Shown here: piece after piece, positions 1-5,758 of the stretch
Position numbering within the stretch: the first letter of the stretch is position 1
How the letters are laid out: every line of letters begins with the position of its first letter
Assembly: GCA_021775795.1 (NCBI GenBank)
Contig: JAJFHB010000628.1
Span: forward strand, 1-5,758
DNA length: 5,758 bases
Source of the DNA: Hyphomicrobiales bacterium
Lineage (GTDB): Bacteria > Pseudomonadota > Alphaproteobacteria > Rhizobiales > JAJFHB01
Reading direction: 5' to 3'
The notes under the pieces: generated by a model
Seen by the model: the letters and a program-made list of their open reading frames with translations, nothing else
What the model was told of the DNA's origin: nothing
The model's database searches: none
Translations under genes and position numbers: made by a program

Positions 1-710
1 CTGGACATGAAACCCATTGCGGCGACGTTGAGTCCACCGGCGTTCACGTAGATGGCTGCTTTGCCGAATATGCAGTTTTGCGCGAGGATTGGGCAACAGC
101 GATCCCCGAAGAGCTCGAAGCGGCTGCCGCAGCACCACTCCTGTGCGCCGGTGTGGCTGCCTACAGTGCTGTACGAAAGGCGCAGCTTGAACCCGGTGAA
201 CTGGTTGCCGTGTTCGGAACCGGTGGGCTTGGTTCCTATGCCATTCAACTTGCCAAACTGTCGGGCGCACGGGTCGTCGCCGTGGATGTGTCGGAAGAAA
301 AACTGGCACACGCCAAAAAACTTGGCGCTGATTATGGCGTTTCTGCTCTTGGAGATCCGGGCGCAGAAATTCAGAAACTCGGCGGTGCCGATGCCTGCTT
401 CAATTTCGCGCCCGTTGCATCTTCCTGGCGTCAGATGCTTGAGGCTGCCCGCGCCCGTGCCCGCATCGTCCTGATCTCGCTGCCGAATGAGCAACTGAGC
501 TTCGAGGCGGCAGAGCTTATCGAATCCGGCCTCCACGTCATGGGTTCAGCGGACGGCACTCGCCTCGAGTTGCGCCAGCTCATGGAACTGGCGCGCGACG
601 GAAAGATCAAAAGCGTCGTAGAGACGGTACCCTTTGACAACATCAATTCCGCCTTCGCCCGCCTTGTAGCCGGTGAGGTGCAGGGACGCCTCGTCATCGA
701 TATGCGTTGA
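1..710 (+). CDS. Zinc-dependent alcohol dehydrogenase, AdhP-like (5' end cut by window edge)
   Basis: This is a medium-chain zinc alcohol dehydrogenase, a cytoplasmic NAD(P)-dependent enzyme that interconverts alcohols and aldehydes or ketones. The frame is open from base 3 without a start, so only the last 235 residues are present and the catalytic domain's N-terminus lies outside. The first visible residues (GHETHC) match the end of the structural-zinc lobe, with its last Cys at visible residue 6. The VDGCFAEYAV stretch follows at 16-25, then the LLCAG motif, whose Cys (visible residue 48) is the expected catalytic-zinc ligand. The Rossmann motif GTGGLG is at 72-77 and an Asp at 95 ends the second strand, which favours NAD over NADP. 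The C-terminus (GSADGTRLEL, then QGRLVIDMR) follows the AdhP pattern. A TTG at 78 could be taken as a start, but the homology clearly continues upstream of it. The natural substrate is unknown. The class assignment is secure; the subtype is inferred from remembered family patterns. Confidence 0.9.
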   Translation, partial: GHETHCGDVESTGVHVDGCFAEYAVLREDWATAIPEELEAAAAAPLLCAGVAAYSAVRKAQLEPGELVAVFGTGGLGSYAIQLAKLSGARVVAVDVSEEKLAHAKKLGADYGVSALGDPGAEIQKLGGADACFNFAPVASSWRQMLEAARARARIVLISLPNEQLSFEAAELIESGLHVMGSADGTRLELRQLMELARDGKIKSVVETVPFDNINSAFARLVAGEVQGRLVIDMR

Positions 711-882
711 TCATTCCACGCGCTGCAAGACCGGTCCTGTTTCACGTCCCATCCACGAGGGCGTGGCAGGTGCGGATGATGTCACGGCGTTTCAGCACGT
801 GGCGCGGGGCAGTTTCGACCTGTACATTGAGGTTGCGGCTTGTACGATGAGCACATTCGTCCGATCCGTGTCGCAGGGCCTT

Positions 883-2130
883 ATGCCAATTACGCCGATC
901 CCAAAGATTTTTATCTCCTATCGCCGCGACGACGCACCGGGGTCGGCCGGGCGGCTTTATGACCGGCTCGCCGACAGTTTTCCCCGGGAAGCATTGTTCA
1001 TGGACGTGGATGCCATGGTGCCGGGCATCGACTTCGTACGCGAGCTGGATGATGCGGTGCAGGGCTGCAACGTGCTGCTGGCTGTGATCGGGCGCCGCTG
1101 GCTCGATGCGTCAACACCGGGTGGCCTCCGGCGTCTCGACGATCCGGAGGATTTCGTGCGCATTGAGGTTGAGACAGCGCTGAAGCAGGAGATCCGCGTC
1201 ATCCCGGTGCTGGTTGACGGTGCACAGATGCCGGCGGCAGAGGAACTGCCGGAGCCGCTCAAGCCTCTGGCGCGCCGGCACGCCGTGGAGATCAGCCATT
1301 CGCGGTTTGCAAGCGATGCGGACAGGCTGGTCCGGGCCCTCGACCTGGATGAGATGACATCGGCGCCGCCGGTGCAGACTATGCCGCCTCGGGCAGCGCC
1401 CCTGGAGGCGGTCCAAGCGGAGACAACCGTTCCCGCACCCCTGTCACGACTGCGTATCGCGGGTGCGGCCCTTACTGTGTGGGCGATCGTTGCCTCGGGA
1501 GCCTTCGGCAACCTTGCTGCTGATCCCGGCCCCGCCTACTGGTTGGAGCGCGCTGGCATCGGGTATTACTTGTGGGCCGCCTTCAACGTCATGATCGGAC
1601 CGGCGCTGGCGCTGAAGCTCTGGCTGCCGCAGTTCGCCATGGCGCAGTTCTGGGGCACAGTGGGTGCAACGTTTGCAGCGCTGGCCACTCTCATCGGCAG
1701 CCAATGGCTGTTTGATACTTACCTTCTGCCTGACGTCCCAACTGATACGACCGGTTCAATCGAAGCGATCCTCAATATGGGTCTGCGCGAAATTCCCCAG
1801 AGCCTGATTTGCGGCTTGGTGCTTGGCTATTTCCTGTCGCAGGCACTCGGTGGTTGGTTCGCACAACGGCGGGGGCGCAGCTTCGTTGCACGAATGGTCC
1901 TTATCTGGGCTGCCACCGGCACCGCCTATGCGGTCGTGAACTTCCTGCTCATTGTGATCATGGAGGCAGCGGTTGCAGCGGGGTCCGGCGCGGAGGCTGC
2001 GCTCGTTGCGCGTGCCGATGCACGTATGTGGTCAGACACCGTGGTTTACGGCGCGTCGTGGGCTCTGGGTTTCTGGCTCACACTCAGCTTTGCGCCACGC
2101 CGTGCGGGAAGCCCCGATTTGGCGCCATGA
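883..2130 (+). CDS. TIR-domain protein with C-terminal multi-pass membrane region
   Basis: The 415-residue protein has two parts. Residues about 7-155 form a TIR domain of the bacterial type that opens with FISYRRDD (10-17). It continues through the FMDVDAMVPG segment, a VLLAVIGRRWL strand, and FVRIEVETAL followed by IRVIPVLVDG. Glu95 in that segment sits where TIR NADases carry their catalytic Glu. A Pro/Ala-rich linker (about 156-188) leads to roughly six hydrophobic helices near 190-212, 227-248, 257-279, 306-325, 336-366 and 386-404, so the protein should be anchored in the inner membrane with the TIR domain probably cytoplasmic. TIR domains either cleave NAD+ or act as protein-interaction modules; which applies here cannot be told. 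The start chosen is the ATG directly before the domain, preceded by AGGG at 875-878 with short spacing. The in-frame ATG at 847 would add 12 residues and has a more distant GAGG. The frame stays open upstream to 673, but inside the dehydrogenase gene. No recognisable defence partner gene is adjacent. The membrane half matches no family I recognise. Confidence 0.85.
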   Translation: MPITPIPKIFISYRRDDAPGSAGRLYDRLADSFPREALFMDVDAMVPGIDFVRELDDAVQGCNVLLAVIGRRWLDASTPGGLRRLDDPEDFVRIEVETALKQEIRVIPVLVDGAQMPAAEELPEPLKPLARRHAVEISHSRFASDADRLVRALDLDEMTSAPPVQTMPPRAAPLEAVQAETTVPAPLSRLRIAGAALTVWAIVASGAFGNLAADPGPAYWLERAGIGYYLWAAFNVMIGPALALKLWLPQFAMAQFWGTVGATFAALATLIGSQWLFDTYLLPDVPTDTTGSIEAILNMGLREIPQSLICGLVLGYFLSQALGGWFAQRRGRSFVARMVLIWAATGTAYAVVNFLLIVIMEAAVAAGSGAEAALVARADARMWSDTVVYGASWALGFWLTLSFAPRRAGSPDLAP

Positions 2131-2173
2131 AACTCTTCCACCCTAGTGTGATGCGAGCTGGCTGAACGGCAAA

Positions 2174-2219
2174 GAGAATACAGACATTTCTCAAGCAATC
2201 ATGGAGCGTCTGTGTTCTC
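2174..2219. terminator. Inverted repeat between convergent genes, possible bidirectional terminator
   Basis: Bases 2174-2185 (GAGAATACAGAC) pair with 2208-2219 (GTCTGTGTTCTC) over 12 positions, with one G-U type wobble and a 22-base loop. The structure lies where the plus-strand TIR gene and the minus-strand operon converge. It covers the last codons and the stop of the 63-residue minus-strand gene. On the minus strand it is followed only by a short TTT and on the plus strand by no T-run, so it is not a textbook intrinsic terminator. The pairing is seen directly; the terminator role is inferred from position. Confidence 0.4.
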
Positions 2220-2390
2220 GCTCGCGAAGAATCGCATTTCGATTGCGCAATGCATGAGAGAGCGCGACCATAGAATGATCATATGCTCGTCAAATTCGTC
2301 AGGCGCGCTGGGCGATTGATCCATCATGTCATCTGCCAGGCTCTCAAGGCGTTCGGCAAGCGCATTCCAATCCTTCGTGCTGTTCGTCAT
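2199..2390 (-). CDS. Small acidic protein of unknown function (63 aa), last gene of the catabolic operon
   Basis: I do not recognise this protein. It is 63 residues long, starts MTNSTKDWNALAERL and is rich in Asp and Glu. Its first half looks like an amphipathic helix (about residues 6-24). After a Pro/Asp-rich turn comes a second helix with an aromatic and Met-rich face (about 36-56, including IILWSRSLMHCAIEMRFFA). There is no signal peptide, and the second segment is too polar to be a clear membrane helix. The ATG at 2388-2390 lies 4 bases after the stop of the upstream enoyl-CoA hydratase, and AGGA at 2401-2404 gives it a ribosome site. A longer reading from 2444 would run back into the hydratase gene and is unlikely. 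Tight coupling suggests co-expression with the CoA pathway. Its 3' end lies inside an inverted repeat. It is judged real from position, spacing and ribosome site, not from homology. Confidence 0.6.
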   Translation of the reverse strand: MTNSTKDWNALAERLESLADDMMDQSPSAPDEFDEHMIILWSRSLMHCAIEMRFFASENTDAP

Positions 2391-2394
2391 CTGC

Positions 2395-3183
2395 TCACCG
2401 TCCTGTAAAGTTAGCTTTGCGTTTTTCGAGAAAGGCCTGAACACCCTCGCCGTGGTCTTCCGAAAGCTTCAGCACGCTTTGACCGATGCGCTCAAAGTTC
2501 CGGCCGGTTTCCAGATCGACATTCACGCACTGGTTGACCACCAGCTTAGCAGTGCCCAGGGCCAGCGGGGCACGCGCTGCCAGCGTTTCGGCAAAGGCGA
2601 TGGCGCCGGCCATGAGCTCATCGGCAGCAAAAACCTCATCGACAAGCCCAAGCTCCTCCGCCTTTGACGCCGGTATGATTTCACCGGTCATAATAAGTCG
2701 CTTTGCCTTCGAGGGCCCGACCAGCTTTACCAGCCGGGAGATGCCGCCGGACCCGGGTATCAGGCCGACGTTGCCCTCAGGCAGGCCCAGCCGCGCCGTG
2801 TCTGATGCAAACCGGAAGTCGCAGGAAAGAGCAAGCTCCAGCCCGCCGCCCGCAGCGACACCATTGATCGCGCAGATGATCGGGACTTCCATTTGTTCGA
2901 GTTCGTCGAACACATTGTGGATCATGCGAACCCGGCGACGGAAACCTTTGGGTCCCACGGAGGATAGATCGCCCATCCCGCGCACATCCTCGCCGGCTGA
3001 AAAAGCACGTCCCGTGCCGGTGATGATGAGCACGCGAAGGTCGTCGTCCTCAACCATATCCCGTACCGCGTCACGCAACTCCTCGCGCATCTGCAGGTTC
3101 CAGGAGTTCAGATTGTCAGGCCGGTTGAGCCGCAAAATGGTGATCGGACCTTCACGGTCGAAACTTAGAAACTCGTAGCTCAT
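2395..3183 (-). CDS. Enoyl-CoA hydratase/isomerase family protein (copy 2 in operon)
   Basis: This is a 262-residue crotonase-fold enzyme, the usual length for a single-domain enoyl-CoA hydratase, expected to add water to a 2-enoyl-CoA in the cytoplasm. The first oxyanion-hole segment AFSAGEDVRG is near residues 60-69 and the second is the AAGGGLELALSCD stretch near 110-122. Glu116 (in GGGLELA) and Glu136 (in LPEGNVGL) are 20 residues apart, as are the two catalytic glutamates of rat mitochondrial hydratase (144 and 164), so hydratase chemistry is plausible. The position where PaaG-type isomerases have Asp is Gly here (IPGSGG), which argues against PaaG. The C-terminus EGVQAFLEKRKANFTGR is typical of the family. 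The start at 3183 overlaps the stop of the preceding 60-residue gene as ATGA and has GGAGG 10 bases upstream. An in-frame ATG at 3231 exists but would overlap that gene by about 50 bases. The substrate is unknown; the operon suggests an aromatic- or ring-derived CoA ester. Confidence 0.92.
   Translation of the reverse strand: MSYEFLSFDREGPITILRLNRPDNLNSWNLQMREELRDAVRDMVEDDDLRVLIITGTGRAFSAGEDVRGMGDLSSVGPKGFRRRVRMIHNVFDELEQMEVPIICAINGVAAGGGLELALSCDFRFASDTARLGLPEGNVGLIPGSGGISRLVKLVGPSKAKRLIMTGEIIPASKAEELGLVDEVFAADELMAGAIAFAETLAARAPLALGTAKLVVNQCVNVDLETGRNFERIGQSVLKLSEDHGEGVQAFLEKRKANFTGR
2401..2404 (-). promoter_or_regulatory. Ribosome binding site for the 63-residue protein
   Basis: AGGA read on the minus strand lies 10 bases before the ATG at 2390, within the last codons of the upstream hydratase. 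It supports the internal start at 2390 over the longer frame from 2444. Confidence 0.5.
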
Positions 3184-3362
3184 GCGCCTGTTGCCTCCGG
3201 TAAAAGTTCCACGTCCACGCCCATGTTCCACAAAGCCCAGTGCAGATTCATGTCCGCTTCCTTTAGAGCTGCTTCCAGCATCGGCACGGGCAGGGCCGCC
3301 GCCGCTTCCTGAATGAGAGCTCTGGCCGCTTTCAGTTTTTCAATTTCACTATCGTGGCTCAT
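3180..3362 (-). CDS. Small helical protein of unknown function (60 aa) between ligase and hydratase
   Basis: I do not recognise this 60-residue protein. It starts MSHDSEIEKLKAARALIQEA and is dominated by Ala, Leu and Glu. Residues about 4-20 and 26-45 should form two amphipathic helices separated by a LPVPM turn, a helical-hairpin pattern. The C-terminal part (MNLHWALWNMGVDVELLPE) has two Trp and is less polar. There is no signal peptide, no cysteine and no metal motif. The ATG at 3360-3362 is preceded by GAGG about 9 bases upstream. The gene begins 24 bases after the ligase stop and shares ATGA with the next hydratase, which strongly supports real translation and co-regulation with the two enzymes. 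A role as an accessory or assembly partner of a pathway enzyme is possible but is only inference. Confidence 0.75.
   Translation of the reverse strand: MSHDSEIEKLKAARALIQEAAAALPVPMLEAALKEADMNLHWALWNMGVDVELLPEATGA
3194..3198 (-). promoter_or_regulatory. Ribosome binding site setting the start of hydratase copy 2
   Basis: A GGAGG on the minus strand lies 10 bases before the ATG at 3183, inside the 3' end of the 60-residue gene. With the ATGA overlap at 3180-3183 it fixes the hydratase start at 3183 rather than 3231 and suggests translational coupling. Confidence 0.65.
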
Positions 3363-3386
3363 TGTTCTTACCTCGTATGATCACTG

Positions 3387-4772
3387 CTAGCGGTCGAGAG
3401 CCCGTCGGAATTCTTTGGGCCGGTGATCGAAAATCCGTTTCGTCTTAAGGTCATAACGCGGCAGACTGCCGGGCTCGACCGGTTGAACTGCAATGCGGAC
3501 TTTCAACTGCTGCTGGATTTCACCGGCAACGGTCTCCGCCAGTGCCGGCCAGTCAGCAGCGGGCACATCCGGTTGCGGTTCAAACTTGACTTCCATTTCG
3601 TCATTGTCCTGGTCGCGCGTCATGTGCAGTTCATAGTTGGAACTGACACCCCGTGCGGAGCCCAGCACATTCTCGATGGCTGTCGGATAAACATTGGTTC
3701 CACGCAGGGTAACCATGTAGTCCGTGCGCCCGAGAACGGAGCCGTCAAACTTGAGCCAGGTCCTTCCTGACGGGCATGACATCCGTGGCCGCACCAGATC
3801 ATGGGTGCGGTAGTTCAGCAGTGGTTGTGCAGAGTTGACATAGCTTGTCACCACATGCTCGCCGACGTCACCCTCCGAGACTTCCGCCCCACTTTCCGGG
3901 TTCATGACCCAGGAGAAGACGCACATTTCATCGACATGCACCCCGTCTCCTATTGAATTTGAGGGGCCGAAGGCGTCGATTTCGGCAATGCCCAGGAGCT
4001 CGCCCGCATTCTCCGCCCCCCAGGCGTCCAGGATCTGGCGTTTCATTTGCGGCAGCGCGGTGGGGCCAGGCTCGCCCGCATGTATGGTATAGCGAATAGA
4101 AGACTGAGACAGATCAATCCCCATGTCGCGCGCAACGGCTGCAAGCCGCAGGGCGAATGTTGGTGTCGAAATCAGCACGGTGGGCTTGAGGCGCTGAATG
4201 GCATTGATGTGCCCTTCGGTGTTGAGGCCTCCGCCAGATATCATGCGCCCGCCAAACCGTCGAACCCCCCAATAGGCACTCCAGAATCCGGCAAAATTTC
4301 CCCAGCCGAAAGCAAAATAGAAGCTGTCGGTGGGGCGGATGCCGGTGGCCCAGAAGGCCGAACACCAGGATTCGCCATAACGCACCGTATCGTACATGGC
4401 ATAGGGGATGCTGAGCGGCGTACCTGTGGTGCCTGAAGTTTCCGCGTGATGGACAATGGCGCCATGCGGCCTGGCAAGGGTTGGGCCATAAGGAGGTTCC
4501 GCTGCCTGCTGTTCCAAAAAATCAACTTTGTCCGTAATTGGCACCTTTGACTTGAAATCATCAACCGTCTTGATATCGCCGGGCTCAAGGCCGATTTCGT
4601 CGAACTTGCGGCGGTAAAACGGACTGTTGTCGTAGGCGTAATTCACGAGGCGGTGCAGGCGCCTTTCATGCAGCACGTTGAGCTGCTCACGGGGCATGGT
4701 TTCCGTGATCTCATTCCAATAGGGGCTTTCTGCTGCCCGCGTCGAGATGTTTGCAAACCCGCTCTGACTCAT
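3387..4772 (-). CDS. Phenylacetate-CoA ligase-like adenylate-forming enzyme (PaaK family)
   Basis: This 461-residue cytoplasmic enzyme should activate a carboxylic acid with ATP to an acyl-adenylate and then to its CoA thioester, the entry step of the pathway. Its length and order of motifs fit the PaaK family rather than the longer acyl-CoA synthetases. An N-terminal segment (LVNYAYDNSPFYRRKF, 42-57) is typical of PaaK. The ATP-binding loop TSGTTGTP is at 112-119, HAGEPGP at 231-237, and LGIAEIDAFGP at 260-270 in place of the usual adenine-binding motif. YRTHDL is at 321-326, and the hinge LGRTDYMVTLRGTNVYP is at 347-363. Near the end, LPRYDLKTKR holds the likely catalytic Lys443. The start ATG has GAGGAG 8 bases upstream. 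It lies 29 bases after hydratase copy 1 and 24 before the 60-residue gene. The substrate cannot be read from sequence; phenylacetate or a related aryl or alkyl acid is a guess from family and neighbours. Confidence 0.9.
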   Translation of the reverse strand: MSQSGFANISTRAAESPYWNEITETMPREQLNVLHERRLHRLVNYAYDNSPFYRRKFDEIGLEPGDIKTVDDFKSKVPITDKVDFLEQQAAEPPYGPTLARPHGAIVHHAETSGTTGTPLSIPYAMYDTVRYGESWCSAFWATGIRPTDSFYFAFGWGNFAGFWSAYWGVRRFGGRMISGGGLNTEGHINAIQRLKPTVLISTPTFALRLAAVARDMGIDLSQSSIRYTIHAGEPGPTALPQMKRQILDAWGAENAGELLGIAEIDAFGPSNSIGDGVHVDEMCVFSWVMNPESGAEVSEGDVGEHVVTSYVNSAQPLLNYRTHDLVRPRMSCPSGRTWLKFDGSVLGRTDYMVTLRGTNVYPTAIENVLGSARGVSSNYELHMTRDQDNDEMEVKFEPQPDVPAADWPALAETVAGEIQQQLKVRIAVQPVEPGSLPRYDLKTKRIFDHRPKEFRRALDR

Positions 4773-4801
4773 GGCTGCGTCTCCTCGTTTGATATGGCGA
4801 T

Positions 4802-5575
4802 CTAGCGGCCCTTGAACTCGGCCTGGCGCTTCTCGACAAATGCGTTCACGCCTTCCTGTGCGTCATCGGACTTGAAGAGGATGTTTTGATGACTGCGCTC
4901 AAGTGTGAGGCCGTCTCCAAGTGATGATTCCATTCCTGTGTTTATGGACAGCTTCGCCATGCCCTGCGCCAGGGTTGGTCCCGAGGCTAGTTTGCTGGCA
5001 TACCCCATGACTTCGTCTTCAAAATCTGCCTCCGGTATCAGACGGTCGAATATGCCCCATTCGGTGGCTGTGCCCGCATCGATCGTTTCTCCGGTTGCGA
5101 TCATGTGTAGGGCGCGAGAGCGTGAAACGATCCGGGGCAGACGCTGGGTGCCTCCCATGGCCGGATTGAGGCCCAGGTTTATCTCTACGAGGCCTACCTG
5201 ATACTTCTTATCCATGGCAAACCGGAAATCGCAGGCAAGAGCCATTTCAAGCCCGCCACCAAGTGCATGCCCGGCGATTGCCGCGATAATGATTTTCGGT
5301 GTGTTCTCCATGAGGTGCATAGTTTCATGGGCGACCGTAAGAAGGTTGGCAAATTCGGTGGCATTGGAATTCTGCAGGGTCTTGATATCGGCGCCTGCGG
5401 AGAAAAACTTCGGCAGGCCGCTCTTTACCACCAGCGCCCGCATGTGCTCGTTTTGCCGCGCTTCGTGAATTGCTTTCTGCAGCTCCAGCAGCATCGGCAC
5501 ATCATAGGCGTTGACCGGAGCAGCGTTCATGGTGATGACGCCGATCAGTCCTTCCTGTGTCAACTCAATTGACAT
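4802..5575 (-). CDS. Enoyl-CoA hydratase/isomerase family protein (copy 1 in operon)
   Basis: This is a 257-residue single-domain crotonase-fold protein, expected to hydrate a 2-enoyl-CoA in the cytoplasm. The oxyanion-hole segment FFSAGADIKTL is at about 57-67 and GHALGGGLEMALACD at 102-116. Glu110 in that segment and Glu131 in LVEINLGLNP correspond to the two catalytic glutamates. They are 21 residues apart rather than 20, through an apparent one-residue insertion in the MDKKYQVG stretch. GGTQRLPR follows at 141-148, and the C-terminus EGVNAFVEKRQAEFKGR is typical of the family. It differs substantially from hydratase copy 2, so this is not a recent tandem duplication. GGAAGGGA lies 8 bases before the ATG. 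The gene starts 27 bases after the oxygenase-like stop and ends 29 bases before the ligase start. Exact substrate and step are unknown. Confidence 0.92.
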   Translation of the reverse strand: MSIELTQEGLIGVITMNAAPVNAYDVPMLLELQKAIHEARQNEHMRALVVKSGLPKFFSAGADIKTLQNSNATEFANLLTVAHETMHLMENTPKIIIAAIAGHALGGGLEMALACDFRFAMDKKYQVGLVEINLGLNPAMGGTQRLPRIVSRSRALHMIATGETIDAGTATEWGIFDRLIPEADFEDEVMGYASKLASGPTLAQGMAKLSINTGMESSLGDGLTLERSHQNILFKSDDAQEGVNAFVEKRQAEFKGR

Positions 5576-5602
5576 TGCTTTTATCCCTTCCGGTGACTTC
5601 TT

Positions 5603-5758
5603 CTAGATATATTGACGATTGGCCATGTGATCTGGCACGTCCAACTCCAGCTCTTCGATGAGTGGCGCGACATCATCGATATATTGTTGCCGCAGTTCCT
5701 CGTTGGTCTTTCCCTTGATCCCCCACTTCACATATTTGGCTGAGTTCTTGGAGTTTGA
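5603..5758 (-). CDS. C-terminus of a probable PaaA/PaaC-family CoA-ester oxygenase subunit (5' end outside window)
   Basis: Only the last 51 codons before a TAG are present. The stretch KYVKWGIKGKTNEELRQQYI, followed by an Asp-rich helix and LELDVPDH, recalls the region of phenylacetyl-CoA epoxidase subunit PaaA that reads W-x-IK-x-x-x-N-D/E-ELRQ and ends in L-x-x-PD. PaaA is a ferritin-like di-iron protein that epoxidises the aromatic ring of phenylacetyl-CoA. None of the iron ligands fall in the visible part. The protein ends only eight residues after PD, whereas PaaA as I recall it runs on considerably further, so this is a shorter relative or another family member. The neighbouring ligase and hydratases support a CoA-ester oxygenase. 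The reading frame is secure; the family call rests on a short remembered resemblance. Confidence 0.5.
   Translation of the reverse strand, partial: SNSKNSAKYVKWGIKGKTNEELRQQYIDDVAPLIEELELDVPDHMANRQYI

Noticed and set aside
52..474. A 140-residue plus-strand frame beginning near the left edge
   Set aside because: It overlaps the dehydrogenase in another frame and has the irregular Pro/Arg/Cys/Trp-rich make-up of a shadow.
78..710. TTG at 78 as the true start of the dehydrogenase
   Set aside because: The same frame continues upstream with recognisable family sequence (GHETHC, VDGCFAEY), so the gene is cut by the window edge, not started at 78.
957..1511. A 184-residue minus-strand open frame opposite the TIR gene
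   Set aside because: Ser/Arg/Ala-rich composition with no motif, antisense to a recognisable TIR domain.
2391..2444. Extended N-terminus of the 63-residue protein from 2444
   Set aside because: It would lie inside the hydratase gene, with residues that are merely its 3' end in another frame; the ATG at 2390 has a ribosome site and normal spacing.
2486..3178. A 230-residue plus-strand open frame opposite hydratase copy 2
   Set aside because: It is Ser/Pro/Arg-rich, low in plausible structure, and lies entirely antisense to a clear crotonase gene; a GC-rich shadow frame.
3184..3231. Extended N-terminus of hydratase copy 2 from an ATG at 3231
   Set aside because: It would overlap the 60-residue gene, has unlike composition (Gly/Arg-rich), and the ATG at 3183 has both an ATGA overlap and a GGAGG.
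1..5758. CRISPR arrays, tRNA or rRNA genes, insertion sequences
   Set aside because: I saw no regularly spaced repeats, no transposase-like frame and no RNA-gene signature; nearly all of the window is accounted for by coding sequence.

Overview
The window looks like a bacterial chromosome fragment. It is moderately GC-rich by eye, with tightly packed genes and short overlaps, and its gene content (zinc alcohol dehydrogenase, CoA-linked catabolism, a membrane TIR protein) suits a metabolically versatile proteobacterium, most likely an alphaproteobacterium. That taxonomic placement is inference from style and content only; no rRNA or other marker gene is present. Both edges cut through genes.

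Left part, plus strand: the 3' two-thirds of a zinc-dependent alcohol dehydrogenase of the AdhP type (to 710) is followed, after about 170 bases without a recognisable gene, by a 415-residue protein. That protein joins an N-terminal TIR domain, which keeps a Glu where TIR NADases have their catalytic residue, to about six predicted transmembrane helices (883-2130). Nothing next to it is a recognisable defence partner.

Right part, minus strand, read from the right edge leftwards: one apparent operon of six genes with gaps of 4-29 bases or a 4-base overlap. The order is the C-terminus of a probable PaaA/PaaC-type CoA-ester oxygenase subunit, an enoyl-CoA hydratase, a phenylacetate-CoA-ligase-like adenylate-forming enzyme, a 60-residue helical protein of unknown function, a second enoyl-CoA hydratase joined to it by an ATGA overlap, and a 63-residue acidic protein of unknown function. 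The operon ends convergently against the TIR gene, in a 68-base gap that carries a 12-bp inverted repeat.

Together the minus-strand genes suggest a CoA-thioester pathway: the ligase activates an aromatic or other carboxylic acid, the oxygenase attacks the CoA ester, and the two hydratases process the unsaturated products. It resembles the phenylacetyl-CoA epoxidation pathway but is not the standard paa layout. Both hydratases keep the two catalytic glutamates, neither looks like the PaaG isomerase, and two tiny proteins are built into the operon. The substrate cannot be read from the sequence. The most notable items are this atypical cluster with its two small genes and the TIR-membrane fusion.
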